Below are positions 48,965 through 59,051 of a DNA stretch of 64,000 nt, one piece after another. Each line of letters begins with the position of its first letter. The stretch's first letter is position 1. The notes beneath the pieces are model-generated. The model did not search any database and was not told the DNA's origin. It saw only the letters and a program-made list of their open reading frames with translations. Origin of the DNA: Alphaproteobacteria bacterium (lineage in GTDB: Bacteria > Pseudomonadota > Alphaproteobacteria > Geminicoccales > Geminicoccaceae); the NCBI GenBank assembly GCA_026990035.1, contig JALSIM010000005.1, positions 186,001 to 250,000 of the forward strand, in the 5' to 3' direction. The position numbers and the translations under genes are program-made.

Positions 48965-50553
48965 GCGAGCCTTCGATCCTCGGGGAGACCCGGCTGCGGC
49001 GGTTTCTCGCGACCCGTCCGCTGTGGTCCGCGCTGCTCGCGGGCCTGTTGGTGGCGGCGGCACTCCCGCCGGTCTTCTTCCTCCCCGGGCTGGTCGGTTT
49101 CGCGGTCCTGCTCCACCTTTCCCGCCACGCCGGCGAGGCCCGGCGGGCGCTGCTGCGCGGCTGGCTGTTCGGCGTCGGCTTCTTCCTCGCCGGCCTCTAC
49201 TGGGTGGGCATCGCCTTCTTCGCCGATGCCGAACGGTTCGGCGTCTTCGCCGTGCCGGCGGTCACCCTGCTGGTCGGCGTGCTGGCCGTCGGGCCGGCGG
49301 TGATCGCCCTCCTGAGCCATTGGACGCGGGCCGTCTCGCCACCGCTGCACGCGGCCCTGTTCGCCGTCTTCTGGGCGGGCGGCGAGCTGCTGCGCGGCGA
49401 CTGGGGGGTGCGCTTTCCCTGGAATCCGATCGCCGTCGTCTGGGCGGCCACCGATGCCACCCTCCAGCCGGTGGCCTGGATCGGCACCACCGGCCTCGGG
49501 CTGCTGACCGTGTTCGCCGCGGCCCTCGCGGTGCTGTGGCTCGAGGACGGGCGTCGACGGCGGGTCCCGGCCCTCGCGCTGCTCGGCTTTCCCCTGCTCC
49601 TGCTGGCCGCCGGTAGCTGGCGGCTCGCCGGCGATCCGCCGCCGGCGACGGAGGCCGAGCGGGTCCGCATCGTCCAGGCCAACATCGCCCAGCATCACCG
49701 ATGGGATCCCGACAAGCAGCTCGCCTGGTTCCGCAAGCATCTGGAGCTGAGCCGCGCGGACTGGCTGGAAACACCCCCGGATCTGGTGGTCTGGCCGGAG
49801 AGTGCCGTGCCCTACGCCGTCGAGCGGGAAGAGGTGCGGCAGGAGCTGGCGGCTGCGATTCCCGAGGGCGCCTATCTCGTCTTCGGCGCCGACCGCTACA
49901 CCGAGATCGACGGCAGGCCGGATCTCACCAACAGCCTCTATCTCGTGGATTCGCGGGGCGAAATCCTCGATCGCTACGACAAGGTCGATCTCGTGCCTTT
50001 CGGCGAGTTCCTGCCGTTCCGCAAGGTCCTCGGCCGGATCGGCTTCAAGAAGCTGACCAAGGGGACGATCGATTTCCGTCCCGGCGAGGGACGCCGTACG
50101 CTCGCCGCCCCGGGCATCCCTCCCTTCAGCCCCCTCATTTGCTACGAGGCGGCGTTCCCGGGACGGGCCACCGACGGTAGCGACCACGCCCGACTGCTGA
50201 TCAACATCACCAACGACGCCTGGTTCGGCCGCAGTTCCGGTCCCTACCAGCATTTCGCCATGGCCCGGATGCGCGCCGCCGAAACCGGTCTGCCGCTGGT
50301 GCGTGCCGCCAACACCGGCATCTCGGCGGTGGTCGACGGTTTCGGCCGGGTCCGCGCCGCCCTTCCGCTGATGGCCACGGGGGTCATCGACACCACCCTG
50401 CCCACGGCCATCGCCCCGCCCCCCATCGCCCGCCTGCCGGCGCTGGCCTGGCTGAGTGTCGTGATCGTCGCGCTGGTCGGCCTTCTGGTTGATCTTTTCA
50501 CGCGAAGTGCCACAACTTCCTCGCGAACGGGGCAACCGGCCGTGCGGCGGTGA
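48961..50553 (+). CDS. lnt: Apolipoprotein N-acyltransferase
   Basis: Lnt adds the third acyl chain to lipoproteins at the periplasmic face of the inner membrane. The 530-residue protein has about six N-terminal helices, a nitrilase-like periplasmic domain with catalytic E280 (VWPESA), K341 (DKVDLVPFGEF) and C394 (ICYEAAFP), and a last helix near 505-525. GTG start overlaps the previous stop. Full length. Confidence 0.96.
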   Translation: MSEPSILGETRLRRFLATRPLWSALLAGLLVAAALPPVFFLPGLVGFAVLLHLSRHAGEARRALLRGWLFGVGFFLAGLYWVGIAFFADAERFGVFAVPAVTLLVGVLAVGPAVIALLSHWTRAVSPPLHAALFAVFWAGGELLRGDWGVRFPWNPIAVVWAATDATLQPVAWIGTTGLGLLTVFAAALAVLWLEDGRRRRVPALALLGFPLLLLAAGSWRLAGDPPPATEAERVRIVQANIAQHHRWDPDKQLAWFRKHLELSRADWLETPPDLVVWPESAVPYAVEREEVRQELAAAIPEGAYLVFGADRYTEIDGRPDLTNSLYLVDSRGEILDRYDKVDLVPFGEFLPFRKVLGRIGFKKLTKGTIDFRPGEGRRTLAAPGIPPFSPLICYEAAFPGRATDGSDHARLLINITNDAWFGRSSGPYQHFAMARMRAAETGLPLVRAANTGISAVVDGFGRVRAALPLMATGVIDTTLPTAIAPPPIARLPALAWLSVVIVALVGLLVDLFTRSATTSSRTGQPAVRR

Positions 50554-50588
50554 GGTCCCGGCCGCGAAGCCGCGATCACGGAAGGCAG

Positions 50589-51041
50589 ATGTCGGATCTT
50601 CCCCATCCCGTCGATGTCCATGTCGGCCAGCGCCTGCGACTGCGCCGGGCGCTGATGGGCCTCAGCCAGGAACGGCTGGCCGAGCTGGTGGGCGTCACCT
50701 TCCAGCAGATCCAGAAGTACGAGCGCGGTGCCAATCGCATCGGCTCCAGCCGGCTCTACGAACTCGCCCGTGTCCTGGCCGTGCCCATCGACTATTTCTT
50801 CGAGGGTCTCGAGGAGGCGCGACAGCCGGGGCCGGGTCTCGCCGAGCCGGCGGCCGGTTTCCGGCACGAAACCGCCGCGCGACCGGAGCCTCGGATCATC
50901 GACCGGCGCGAGACCCTGGAACTGGTACGGGCCTTCAACCGGATCCCCGATCCGCTGGTCCGCCGGCGGCTGTTCGACCTCGCCAAGGCCCTGGCCGAGG
51001 TGCCCTACCGCGAGGTGGCCGAGGCCGAGCCTCGCACTTGA
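50589..51041 (+). CDS. XRE-family transcriptional regulator
   Basis: The 150-residue product has a Cro/C1 helix-turn-helix at about 12-66 ([62 protein letters not shown]) and a conserved tail [30 protein letters not shown]. This type lies between lnt and metK in many alphaproteobacteria; no ligand is known. The ATG at 50589 follows GGAAGG. Confidence 0.9.
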   Translation: MSDLPHPVDVHVGQRLRLRRALMGLSQERLAELVGVTFQQIQKYERGANRIGSSRLYELARVLAVPIDYFFEGLEEARQPGPGLAEPAAGFRHETAARPEPRIIDRRETLELVRAFNRIPDPLVRRRLFDLAKALAEVPYREVAEAEPRT

Positions 51042-51066
51042 CCTTCGCCCGCCGCTCGTTTTTAAG
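51038..51066 (+). promoter_or_regulatory. Candidate sigma-70 promoter for metK
   Basis: TTGACC (51038-51043) and TTTAAG (51061-51066) are spaced by 17 bases and straddle the end of the HTH gene. This would give metK a leader of about 90 bases. I looked for SAM-II and SAM/SAH riboswitch hallmarks in that leader and did not see them. Confidence 0.5.
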
Positions 51067-51162
51067 TCCCGCGCCTCGTCGGAACAGGACATTCCACCCC
51101 CCGGCCCGCCGCGTCCGGAGGCGGTGGAGCCGTTGGCGCGTGCCGAGGGAGTGAGCACATTC

Positions 51163-52329
51163 ATGGCCGTTTCGGATTACGTCTTCACCAGCGAGTCGGT
51201 GGCCGAGGGCCATCCCGACAAGGTCTGTGATCGAATCTCCGACGAGGTGGTGGACGCCTATCTGCGCGCCCATCCCTTCTCCCGGGTGGCCTGCGAGACC
51301 CTCGCCACCACCAACCGCATCGTCATCGCCGGCGAGGTCCGGGGGCCGGACACCATCACCCACGACCACATCCGCTGCATCGCCCGCGAGGCGGTGCGCG
51401 AGATCGGCTACACCCAGCCCGGCTTCGACTGGCGGACGGTGGAGATCGACGTCTTCCTGCACGAGCAGTCGGCGGACATCGCCCAGGGCGTCGACGCCCG
51501 CGAGGGGAAGGACGAGGGGGCCGGCGACCAGGGCATCATGTTCGGCTACGCCTGCGACGAGACCCCGGCGCTGATGCCCGCCCCCATCTACTACGCCCAC
51601 CGGATCCTCAAGAGCCTCTCGGACGCCCGGCACGCCGGGCTGCTGCCGGAGTTCGGGCCCGACGCCAAGAGCCAGATCACCCTGCGCTACGCCGGCGGGA
51701 GGCCGGTGGGGGCGACCTCGGTGGTGGTCTCGACCCAGCACCGCGCCGATATCGGCCAGGCACGGGTGCGGGAGCTCGTACGCGAACATGTGGAGCGGGT
51801 GCTGCCCGAGGGCTGGATGTGCCCGGAAGAGGAGTTCTACGTCAATCCGACCGGCAAGTTCGTGATCGGCGGTCCCGAGGGGGACGCCGGTCTCACCGGC
51901 CGCAAGATCATCGTCGACACCTACGGCGGGGCCGCGCCCCACGGCGGCGGGGCCTTCTCCGGCAAGGATCCGACCAAGGTCGACCGTTCGGCCGCCTACG
52001 CCGCCCGCTATCTGGCCAAGAACGTCGTCGCCGCCGGTCTCGCCAGGAAGTGCCTGATCCAGCTCTCCTACGCGATCGGGGTCTCGAAGCCGCTCTCGAT
52101 CTACGTCGATCTGGGTGGGAACGGACAGGTCGATCCGGTCCGCCTCGCCGACATGTTCGCCGATCTCGATCTCAGCCCCCGCGGAATCCGCGAGCGGCTG
52201 GGCCTCAACCGGCCCCTCTACGCGCGGACCGCGGCCTACGGCCATTTCGGCCGGGAGCCCGAGGAGGATGGCGGGTTCTCCTGGGAACGCACCGATCTCG
52301 TCGACGAGCTGCGCCGCGCCTTCAACTGA
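51163..52329 (+). CDS. metK: S-adenosylmethionine synthetase
   Basis: MetK makes SAM from methionine and ATP. The 388-residue protein has [28 protein letters not shown], the flexible-loop region [14 protein letters not shown], and the phosphate-binding [32 protein letters not shown] at 51163 after GAGGGAG. It is followed by trmB, whose likely start lies 11 bases after the metK stop. Confidence 0.97.
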   Translation: MAVSDYVFTSESVAEGHPDKVCDRISDEVVDAYLRAHPFSRVACETLATTNRIVIAGEVRGPDTITHDHIRCIAREAVREIGYTQPGFDWRTVEIDVFLHEQSADIAQGVDAREGKDEGAGDQGIMFGYACDETPALMPAPIYYAHRILKSLSDARHAGLLPEFGPDAKSQITLRYAGGRPVGATSVVVSTQHRADIGQARVRELVREHVERVLPEGWMCPEEEFYVNPTGKFVIGGPEGDAGLTGRKIIVDTYGGAAPHGGGAFSGKDPTKVDRSAAYAARYLAKNVVAAGLARKCLIQLSYAIGVSKPLSIYVDLGGNGQVDPVRLADMFADLDLSPRGIRERLGLNRPLYARTAAYGHFGREPEEDGGFSWERTDLVDELRRAFN

Positions 52330-52339
52330 GGTCGGAACG

Positions 52340-53041
52340 ATCGCCGCCCCGCGCTCCGACGGCGCCGCGCCGCCGCGCCGGCTCTACGGACGGCGCCGGG
52401 GGCACCGGTTGCGACCGGGCCGGCGGCGGCTGCTCGAGGAGCTGCTGCCGCGGCTCGAGATCCGTCTCCGAGCGGGCGAGACCCTCGATCCGCGGCGTCT
52501 GTTCGGCGAGGAGCGCCCGCTGTGGCTGGAGATCGGGTTCGGCGACGGCGGTCATCTCGCGACCCGGGCGGCGGCCCATCCGGAGATCGGCTTTCTCGGC
52601 GTCGAACCCTTCGTCAACGGTGTCGCCGCCCTGCTGGCGCGGATCGCCCGCGAAGGCCTCGCCAACATCCGCCTCTTCACCGACGACGCCCGCCTGCTGA
52701 TCGCCGCCCTGCCCGATGCCGCCGTCGCGCGGCTGTTCGTGCTGTTTCCCGATCCCTGGCCCAAGAAGCGGCATCACAAGCGGCGCCTCGTCGATCGCGC
52801 GACGGTGGCCGAATTCGCCCGCATCCTCGCCCCCGGCGGCGAGCTCCACATCGCCACCGACGATCCCGGTTACGCTCGCTGGATGCTGGAAGCGCTGCTC
52901 GCCGAGCCGCGCCTCGACTGGCTGGCCGAGCGCGCCGCCGACTGGCGCCGGCGTCCGTCCGATCAGCCCCCCACCCGCTACGAGCGGAAGGCGCTGGCCG
53001 CCGGTCGCCGGCCCGTGCATCTGCGCTTCCGCCGCCTCTAG
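52340..53041 (+). CDS. trmB: tRNA (guanine-N7)-methyltransferase TrmB, probable AUC start
   Basis: TrmB forms m7G46 in tRNA. The protein has the N-terminal RRLYGRRRGHRLRPGRRRLLEELLPRLEI, SAM site LWLEIGFGDGGHLATRAAAHPEIGFLGVEPF and VLFPDPWPKKRHHKRRLV, with PTRYERKALAAGRRPVHLRF at the end. No ATG/GTG/TTG stands before the conserved N-terminus except far inside metK. An AUC at 52340 is seven bases after GAGGT (52328-52332). A TTG at 52409 would remove the YGRRRGHRL block. About 233 residues from the AUC. Confidence 0.9.
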   Translation: MAAPRSDGAAPPRRLYGRRRGHRLRPGRRRLLEELLPRLEIRLRAGETLDPRRLFGEERPLWLEIGFGDGGHLATRAAAHPEIGFLGVEPFVNGVAALLARIAREGLANIRLFTDDARLLIAALPDAAVARLFVLFPDPWPKKRHHKRRLVDRATVAEFARILAPGGELHIATDDPGYARWMLEALLAEPRLDWLAERAADWRRRPSDQPPTRYERKALAAGRRPVHLRFRRL

Positions 53042-53068
53042 ACAGCGCGGCCCGGCCGGCGTATGCCC

Positions 53069-53099
53069 TTGCTTCGCGGGGATCGCGGGCGCATATATA
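53069..53099 (+). promoter_or_regulatory. Candidate promoter of the rimP-nusA-infB operon
   Basis: TATATA (53094-53099) stands out in a GC-rich 136-base gap; TTGCTT (53069-53074) lies 19 bases before it, or 17 bases before an alternative CATATA. A leader of about 70 bases would precede rimP. Confidence 0.45.
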
Positions 53100-53177
53100 A
53101 GCGCAACTCGGGAACGTTGGAGTTCGCTGCGGTGTGGGCCGGGGCCCGCGCCGTTGCGGCTGCGTGCAACTTCAAAA

Positions 53178-53678
53178 ATGGGGGTTGGTCCATTCAAGGA
53201 GATCGCTGAGCTCATCGAACCGACCTTGCGGAGCATGGGCTTCGAGCTGGTCCGGGTCCACCTGTTCGGCGGCGGACGGCCGCGGCTGCAGGTGATGGCC
53301 GAGCCGGCCGATCCGAACCGGCCGATGACCGTCGAGGATTGTGCGGAGATCAGCCACGCCGTTTCCGCCGTTCTCGATGTCGCCGATCCCATCGCCGGCA
53401 GCTATGTTCTGGAGGTGAGTTCGCCGGGAATCGACCGGCCCCTGGTCAAGCTCGCGGATTTCGACCGTTTCGCCGGTTTCGAGGCGCGGGTGGAAACCGG
53501 CGAGCCGCTCGGAGGAAGACGCCGTTTTCGTGGCCTGCTCCGGGGCGTGCGGGGAGAAGATGTGCTGCTCGCCGTCGACGGAGAGGAGATCGTGATACCC
53601 TTTGCCCTGATCCAGCGCGCCAAGCTGGTCCTCACCGAGGCCCTCCTGGCGGCGGCCCAGCGGCAGAGCGAGGAGTGA
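53178..53678 (+). CDS. rimP: Ribosome maturation factor RimP
   Basis: RimP assists 30S assembly. The 166-residue protein has IAELIEPTLRSMGFELVRVHLFGGGRPRLQVMAE and VLEVSSPGIDRPLVKLADFDRFAGFEARVET, typical of the N-terminal and Sm-like C-terminal domains. ATG 53178 is used; no clear ribosome site precedes it. First gene of the transcription/translation operon. Confidence 0.95.
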   Translation: MGVGPFKEIAELIEPTLRSMGFELVRVHLFGGGRPRLQVMAEPADPNRPMTVEDCAEISHAVSAVLDVADPIAGSYVLEVSSPGIDRPLVKLADFDRFAGFEARVETGEPLGGRRRFRGLLRGVRGEDVLLAVDGEEIVIPFALIQRAKLVLTEALLAAAQRQSEE

Positions 53679-53688
53679 GGACGAGACT

Positions 53689-55251
53689 TTGGCTATGGAT
53701 ACCACCGCCGGGATCAGTCGGGCCGAACTGCTGCGCGTCGCCGATGCGGTGGCGCAGGAGAAGGGCATCAGCGCCGAGGAGGTGCTGCAGGCCATGGAAC
53801 AGGCGATCCAGACCGCTGCCCGGCGCAAGTACGGCCAGGAACACGAGATCGTCGCCGAGATCGACCGCAAGACCGGCGAACTCCGCCTCTACCGCGAGCT
53901 CGAGGTGGTGGAGGAGATCGCCGATCCCGATCGCCAGATCCTCCTCGAGGATGCCCGGGCCCGCAATCCGGCGGCCCAGATCGGCGACCACATCCTCGAT
54001 CCGCTGCCGCCCATCGACCTCGGCCGGATCGCCGCCCAGAGCGCCAAGCAGGTCATCGTTCAGCGGGTCCGCGAGGCCGAGCGCGAGCGGCAGTACAACG
54101 AATACAAGGACCGCATCGGCGAGGTGGTGGTCGGCGAGGTGAAGCGGATCGAGCGCGGCGACATCCTCGTCGATCTCGGCCGCGCCGAAGCCGTTCTGCG
54201 CCGCGAGGACATGATCCCGCGCGAGATGTTCCGCCCCAAGGACCGGGTGCGGGCCTACATCTACGACGTACGGCACGAGATGCGCGGCCCCCAGATCTTC
54301 CTGTCGCGCACCCATCCGGGTTTTCTCGCCAAACTCTTCGAGCAGGAGGTGCCGGAGATCTACGACGGCATCATCGAGATCAAGGCGGTGGCCCGGGATC
54401 CAGGCTCGCGGGCCAAGATTGCGGTCTACTCCAAGGACAGCGGCATCGATCCGGTCGGCGCCTGCGTCGGCATGCGCGGCTCCCGGGTGCAGGCGGTGGT
54501 GCAGGAACTGGCCGGAGAGAAGATCGACATCGTCCCCTGGTCGCCGGATCCCGCGACCTTCGTGGTCAACGCCCTGGCCCCGGCCGAGGTCACCAAGGTG
54601 GTGCTCGATCCCGAGGCCAGGCGCATCGAGGTCATCGTCCCCGACGAACAGCAGCACATCGCCATCGGCCGCCGCGGTCAGAACGTGCGGCTCGCCTCGC
54701 AGCTCACCGGCTGGGACATCGACATCATCTCCGAGAGCGAGGAATCCGAGCGGCGGACCCGGGAGTTCCGCGAGCTGACCCAGCTCTTCATGGAGAACCT
54801 CAACGTCGACGAGATGATCGCCCAGCTCCTGGCGGCGGAGGGCTTCGGCTCGATCGAGGACGTGGCCTACAGCGAGCTCGCCGAGCTCGCCGCCATCCAG
54901 GGCTTCGATGAGGAAATCGCCCAGGCCCTCAAGGAGCGGGCCCTCGAATGGCTGGAGGCGCGCGACGCGGCGCTGCGCGAGGAAGCCGAACGGCTCGGCG
55001 TCAGCGAGGATCTGCTGGCCTTCGAGAAGCTCGATCTGGCCGCGGTGGTGACGCTCGCGCGCAACGGCGTCGGAAGCCTCGAGGATTTCGCCGGCCTCGC
55101 TGCCGACGAGCTCCTGGAGATGCTGCCCGATGCCGGTCTCGACGAGGCGACGGCGGGTGAGATGATCATGGAGGCCCGGGTACGCCTCGGCTGGATCGAG
55201 CCCGAAACCAGCGAGGCCGAAGAGGTGGAGGAGGTCGCATCACGCTCGTGA
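53689..55251 (+). CDS. nusA: Transcription termination/antitermination factor NusA
   Basis: NusA binds RNA polymerase and RNA to control pausing and termination. The 520-residue protein has the N-terminal RNAP-binding domain, an S1 domain (GEVVVGEVKRIERGDILVDLGRAEAVLRREDMI), KH domains (PVGACVGMRGSRVQAVVQELAGEKIDIV and HIAIGRRGQNVRLASQLTGWDIDI) and two C-terminal acidic repeats. A TTG at 53689 has GAGG eight bases upstream; the ATG at 53695 is the alternative. Confidence 0.97.
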   Translation: MAMDTTAGISRAELLRVADAVAQEKGISAEEVLQAMEQAIQTAARRKYGQEHEIVAEIDRKTGELRLYRELEVVEEIADPDRQILLEDARARNPAAQIGDHILDPLPPIDLGRIAAQSAKQVIVQRVREAERERQYNEYKDRIGEVVVGEVKRIERGDILVDLGRAEAVLRREDMIPREMFRPKDRVRAYIYDVRHEMRGPQIFLSRTHPGFLAKLFEQEVPEIYDGIIEIKAVARDPGSRAKIAVYSKDSGIDPVGACVGMRGSRVQAVVQELAGEKIDIVPWSPDPATFVVNALAPAEVTKVVLDPEARRIEVIVPDEQQHIAIGRRGQNVRLASQLTGWDIDIISESEESERRTREFRELTQLFMENLNVDEMIAQLLAAEGFGSIEDVAYSELAELAAIQGFDEEIAQALKERALEWLEARDAALREEAERLGVSEDLLAFEKLDLAAVVTLARNGVGSLEDFAGLAADELLEMLPDAGLDEATAGEMIMEARVRLGWIEPETSEAEEVEEVASRS

Positions 55252-55925
55252 CGGTCATGTCCGGAGCGCCCTCGACGGGGCCACGCCGTCGCTGCCTGGC
55301 CCGGCGCAGCCCGGAGCCGAAGGAGAAGCTCGTCCGCTTCGTCCTCGGTTCCGACGGGCGGCTGGTGCCGGATCTGGCCGGCCGGCTGCCGGGCCGCGGC
55401 CTCTGGCTGAGTGCCGACCGGGAGGTGCTGCTGGCGCCGCGAACCCGCCGCAGCCTGGCCCGCGCCGGGGTGCGCGAGGTCGATCTGGAGGCGCTCCGTG
55501 ACGAGCTCGAAAGACTCCTGGAACGGCGCTGCCTCGACCTCATCGGTCTCGCCCGGCGGGCGGGCCAGGTGGTCGCGGGATTCGAGAAGGTACGCGAGCG
55601 GCTCGCCCGTCACGAGGTGGCGGTGCTGCTGGTGGCCCGCGATGCGAGCGCCAACGCCCGCCGGCGCTTCCGACATCTGCCGCCGGAGACGGTGCGGTTC
55701 GAGACTCTCGACAGAACCGCCCTCGGAGCGGCGCTGGGACGCCCGGAAGCGGTCTACGTGGCGCTCGCCCCCGGCCGGCTCGCGCGACGACTGGTGACCG
55801 AACTCTCCCGGCTCGAGGGCCTGCGCGGCGCTTCCACGGAGGACGCGGTCGCGGACGTGGCGGGGAGATCGCCCCCCGCCGGCGGCGAACGAACACATCC
55901 AGACGAGGACACGAAAGACAGATGA
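55248..55925 (+). CDS. YlxR-type RNA-binding protein (DUF448) with ribosomal L7Ae-like domain
   Basis: The 225-residue product starts with a YlxR domain ([43 protein letters not shown]; the first pair of motif cysteines is reduced to one). It continues with an L7Ae-like part ([39 protein letters not shown]). The fused form between nusA and infB is the usual alphaproteobacterial arrangement. GTG start overlaps nusA; its end overlaps infB. Confidence 0.92.
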   Translation: MTVMSGAPSTGPRRRCLARRSPEPKEKLVRFVLGSDGRLVPDLAGRLPGRGLWLSADREVLLAPRTRRSLARAGVREVDLEALRDELERLLERRCLDLIGLARRAGQVVAGFEKVRERLARHEVAVLLVARDASANARRRFRHLPPETVRFETLDRTALGAALGRPEAVYVALAPGRLARRLVTELSRLEGLRGASTEDAVADVAGRSPPAGGERTHPDEDTKDR

Positions 55926-58570
55926 GTGACGCGAAAGGACAGGATCGGAATCCTCGCATCGGGTTGTCCCGCCCGTCCGCGCGCCTTGAGCTCAAGAAGA
56001 CCGTCGAAAGCGGTACCATCCGCCAGAGCTTCAGTCACGGCCGGAGCAAGGCGGTGGCGGTCGAGGTCAAGCGGCGGCGGAGCGCACGCGGAGCCACCGC
56101 CGGCGAGATGGCGGCCCAGCGCCAGGCGGAGACCGGGGTCCTGGAGACCACCAGCCACGGCCGCGGTCAGGCGGCGGCCAAGAGCGGGCGCGATCGGCGC
56201 ACGGTCGTCCTGAAGCCGCTCACCGACGAGGAAAAGGCGGTCCGCCTCAAGGCCCTGAGCGAGGCCAAGAAGGTCGAGGAGGAGGCGCGCCGGCGGGCCG
56301 AGGAGGTGGCCCGCCGGGCCGCCGAAGAGGCGGCCCGGCGCAAGGCCGAGGAGGAGGCCGCGGCCCGGCGCAAGGCCGAGGAGGAGGCCCGGCGCAAGGC
56401 CGAGGAGGAGGCCCGGCGCAAGGCCGAGGAAATGGCCAAGAAGCTGCTGGCCGAAGAGGAGGCCAAGCGCCGCGAGCAGGAGGCCGCCGCCGAGCGGACC
56501 GAGGCGGCCCCGGGCGGGGCGGCGGCCCCGCAGCCGGCCGCCCCCAGACCCGCCGCGCCGGCCAAGCGGGCGAAGACCAAGAAGGAGCTCGAGGAAGAGG
56601 AACTCGCCGAACGGCGCAAGCGCGGCAAGCCCGGCCGTTCCAGCCTGCGCAAACCCGATGCCCGCGAGAGCAAGCGGCCGCTGCGGGTGGTCCTGACCGG
56701 TGACGGCGAGGTGGAGGAGGAGGTCCACCAGCCCAGTCTCGCCGCCCTCAGGCGTCAGCGGGAGCGCGAAAAGCGCCAGCAGAAACAGGAGCAGCCGGGG
56801 CAGTCGGTCCGCGAGGTGGTGATCCCCGAGACCATCACCGTCCAGGAGCTCGCCTCCCGGATGGCGGTGCGCGGCGCCGATGTGGTGCGGGCACTGATGC
56901 GCAACGGAATCATGGCGACCATCAACCAGACCATCGACGCCGATACCGCCGAGCTGGTGGTGGTCGAATTCGGCCATCAACCCAAGCGGGTCAGCGAGGC
57001 CGATGTGCTGGAAGGGCTGGAGGGCGAACCGGATACACCGGAATCGCTGAAGCCGCGACCGCCGGTGGTCACCGTCATGGGACACGTCGATCACGGCAAG
57101 ACCTCGCTCCTCGACGCCCTGCGCGAAACCAACGTCGCCGCCCGCGAGGCCGGCGGGATCACCCAGCACATCGGCGCCTACCAGGTGGACATCGGCTCCG
57201 GCATGCCGGTCACCTTCATCGATACCCCGGGCCACGAGGCTTTCACCTCGATGCGCGCCCGCGGCGCTTCGGTGACCGACATCGTGGTCCTGGTGGTGGC
57301 CGCCGACGACGGCGTCAAACCGCAGACGGTGGAAGCGATCCGTCACGCCCAGGCGGCAGGGGTGCCGATCATCGTCGCCATCAACAAGATCGACAAGCCG
57401 GAGGCCGATCCCGACCGGGTCAAGAACGAGCTCCTCAACTACGATCTCGTCCCCGAGGAGTTCGGCGGTGACGTGCTCTGCGTGCCGGTGAGCGCGGTCG
57501 AGAAACGGGGCCTCGAACAGCTCATCGAAGCCATCCAGCTCCAGGCCGAGCTCCTCGAACTCCGCGCCAACCCCGACCGCGAGGCCCACGGCACGGTGAT
57601 CGAGGCCAAGCTCGACCGCGGCCGCGGCCCGGTGGCCACCGTTCTCGTCCAGAACGGCACCCTGCGGGTCGGTGACATCGTCGTCGCCGGTGCCCATTGG
57701 GGCCGGGTGCGGGCGCTGGTCGACGATCGCGGCCGGCAGGTGAAGTCGGCCGGGCCGTCGGTGCCGGTGGAGATGCTCGGTCTCGACGGGGTGCCCCAGG
57801 CCGGCGACAAGCTCGTCGCCGTCGAGAGCGACCGGCGAGCGCGCGAGATCGCCGCATACCGCCAACGCAAGCTGCATGAGCAGAAGCGGCCGGCGACCGC
57901 GGCGCGCTCCTCCCTGGAGGAGATGTTCACCCGGCTCAAGAAGGGCGAGCTCAAGGAGCTGCCGGTGGTGGTCAAGGCCGATGTCCACGGCTCGCTCGAG
58001 GCGATCACGGCGGGCCTCGAGAAGCTCGGCGGCGAGGAGGTCGCGGTACGGGTGCTGCATGCCGGCGTCGGCGCCATCACCGAGAGCGACATCGCTCTCG
58101 CCCACGCCTCGAGCGCGCTGGTAATCGGCTTCAACGTCCGCGCCAACGCGCCGGCCCGCGACGCGGCCCGCCGTGAAGGGGTGGAGATCCGCTATTACGC
58201 GATCATCTACGAGCTGCTCGACGATGTGAAGAAGATGCTCGAGGGCCTGCTCGCTCCGGAGGCCAGGGAGCAGATCCTGGGCCATGCCGAGGTGCGGGAG
58301 GTCTTCTCCATCACCAAGGTCGGCCGGGTCGCCGGCTGCATGGTCACCGACGGGGTCGTCCGGCGCAACGCCCGGGTTCGCCTGCTGCGGGACAATGTCG
58401 TGGTCTACGAGGGTGCCATCGCCTCCCTCAGGCGTTTCAAGGAGGACGTGCGCGAGGTCCGCGAGGGCTTCGAATGCGGCATCGCCATCGAGGGCTACAA
58501 CGACATCCGCAAGGGCGACGTGATCGAGGCCTACGAAGTGCAGGAGGTGAGCCGCACCCTGGACGGATGA
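55922..58570 (+). CDS. infB: Translation initiation factor IF-2
   Basis: IF-2 places initiator tRNA on the 30S subunit. The 882-residue protein has a long charged N-terminal region (to about 300), an IF2 N-terminal subdomain ([33 protein letters not shown]), G1 GHVDHGKT at 387-394, DTPGHE and NKID G motifs, and the C-terminal domains that bind formylmethionyl-tRNA. The N-terminal region is alanine/glutamate/arginine-rich with internal repeats. Given several non-AUG starts nearby, the organism's initiation factors may merit a look. Confidence 0.97.
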   Translation: MSDAKGQDRNPRIGLSRPSARLELKKTVESGTIRQSFSHGRSKAVAVEVKRRRSARGATAGEMAAQRQAETGVLETTSHGRGQAAAKSGRDRRTVVLKPLTDEEKAVRLKALSEAKKVEEEARRRAEEVARRAAEEAARRKAEEEAAARRKAEEEARRKAEEEARRKAEEMAKKLLAEEEAKRREQEAAAERTEAAPGGAAAPQPAAPRPAAPAKRAKTKKELEEEELAERRKRGKPGRSSLRKPDARESKRPLRVVLTGDGEVEEEVHQPSLAALRRQREREKRQQKQEQPGQSVREVVIPETITVQELASRMAVRGADVVRALMRNGIMATINQTIDADTAELVVVEFGHQPKRVSEADVLEGLEGEPDTPESLKPRPPVVTVMGHVDHGKTSLLDALRETNVAAREAGGITQHIGAYQVDIGSGMPVTFIDTPGHEAFTSMRARGASVTDIVVLVVAADDGVKPQTVEAIRHAQAAGVPIIVAINKIDKPEADPDRVKNELLNYDLVPEEFGGDVLCVPVSAVEKRGLEQLIEAIQLQAELLELRANPDREAHGTVIEAKLDRGRGPVATVLVQNGTLRVGDIVVAGAHWGRVRALVDDRGRQVKSAGPSVPVEMLGLDGVPQAGDKLVAVESDRRAREIAAYRQRKLHEQKRPATAARSSLEEMFTRLKKGELKELPVVVKADVHGSLEAITAGLEKLGGEEVAVRVLHAGVGAITESDIALAHASSALVIGFNVRANAPARDAARREGVEIRYYAIIYELLDDVKKMLEGLLAPEAREQILGHAEVREVFSITKVGRVAGCMVTDGVVRRNARVRLLRDNVVVYEGAIASLRRFKEDVREVREGFECGIAIEGYNDIRKGDVIEAYEVQEVSRTLDG
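56333..56430 (+). repeat. 24-bp tandem coding repeats in infB
   Basis: A unit close to GCCCGGCGCAAGGCCGAGGA plus GGAG repeats about four times, encoding ARRKAEEE, with a six-base insertion (an extra Ala-Ala) after the first copy. It is an extended charged helix within the variable N-terminal region of IF-2 and is a likely site of length variation between strains. Confidence 0.8.
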
Positions 58571-58634
58571 CAACGGCCGAGGACGCCCTATCTTGCTGGA
58601 AAACACGATCGCCAAGGCGAGCACGACACCCTTC

Positions 58635-59051
58635 ATGACGAGACGACGCGGCGAACAGCCGCTTTCCCAGCGCCAGCTCCGGGTCGGCGAGCAGATGCGG
58701 CATCTGCTGGCCGGCTATCTGCTGCGCAACGAAATCCACGATCCGCGCCTCGAAGGGGTCAGCGTCACCGTCACCGAGGTGCGGATCAGCCGCGATCTCC
58801 GGAACGCCACCGTCTATGCCAACGAGCTGGGCGGCGAGCTGAGCGCGCCGGTGCGGGCGGCCCTGCGGGCGGCGGCCCCCCGCTTGGCCGGCCGTCTGGC
58901 CCGGGAGATGCATCTCAAATACGCGCCGCGGCTCGCTTTCACCGCCGATCCCAGCTTCGCCGAGGCGGAAAAGATCGAGCGCCTGCTGCGCGAAGGCCTC
59001 GCCTCCATGCCCGCCCGGCGTGACGAAGAGGATCCCGATGGCACGGCGTAG
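58635..59051 (+). CDS. rbfA: Ribosome-binding factor A
   Basis: RbfA is a cold-shock 30S assembly factor. From the ATG at 58635 the 138-residue protein begins MTRRRGEQPLSQRQLRVGEQMRHLLAGYLLRNEIHDPRLEGVSVTVTEVRISRDLRNATVYA, the KH-like fold with the usual start. A TTG at 58593 would add 14 residues. The 3' end overlaps truB by 14 bases. Confidence 0.94.
   Translation: MTRRRGEQPLSQRQLRVGEQMRHLLAGYLLRNEIHDPRLEGVSVTVTEVRISRDLRNATVYANELGGELSAPVRAALRAAAPRLAGRLAREMHLKYAPRLAFTADPSFAEAEKIERLLREGLASMPARRDEEDPDGTA

Noticed and set aside
51067-51162. SAM riboswitch before metK
   Set aside because: I could not find the conserved cores of SAM-II or SAM/SAH types; only a promoter-like pair is supported. 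An Infernal scan would settle it.
55754-58636. Leftward 960-codon frame opposite infB
   Set aside because: Antisense artefact of biased codon use in infB; no domain is recognisable.
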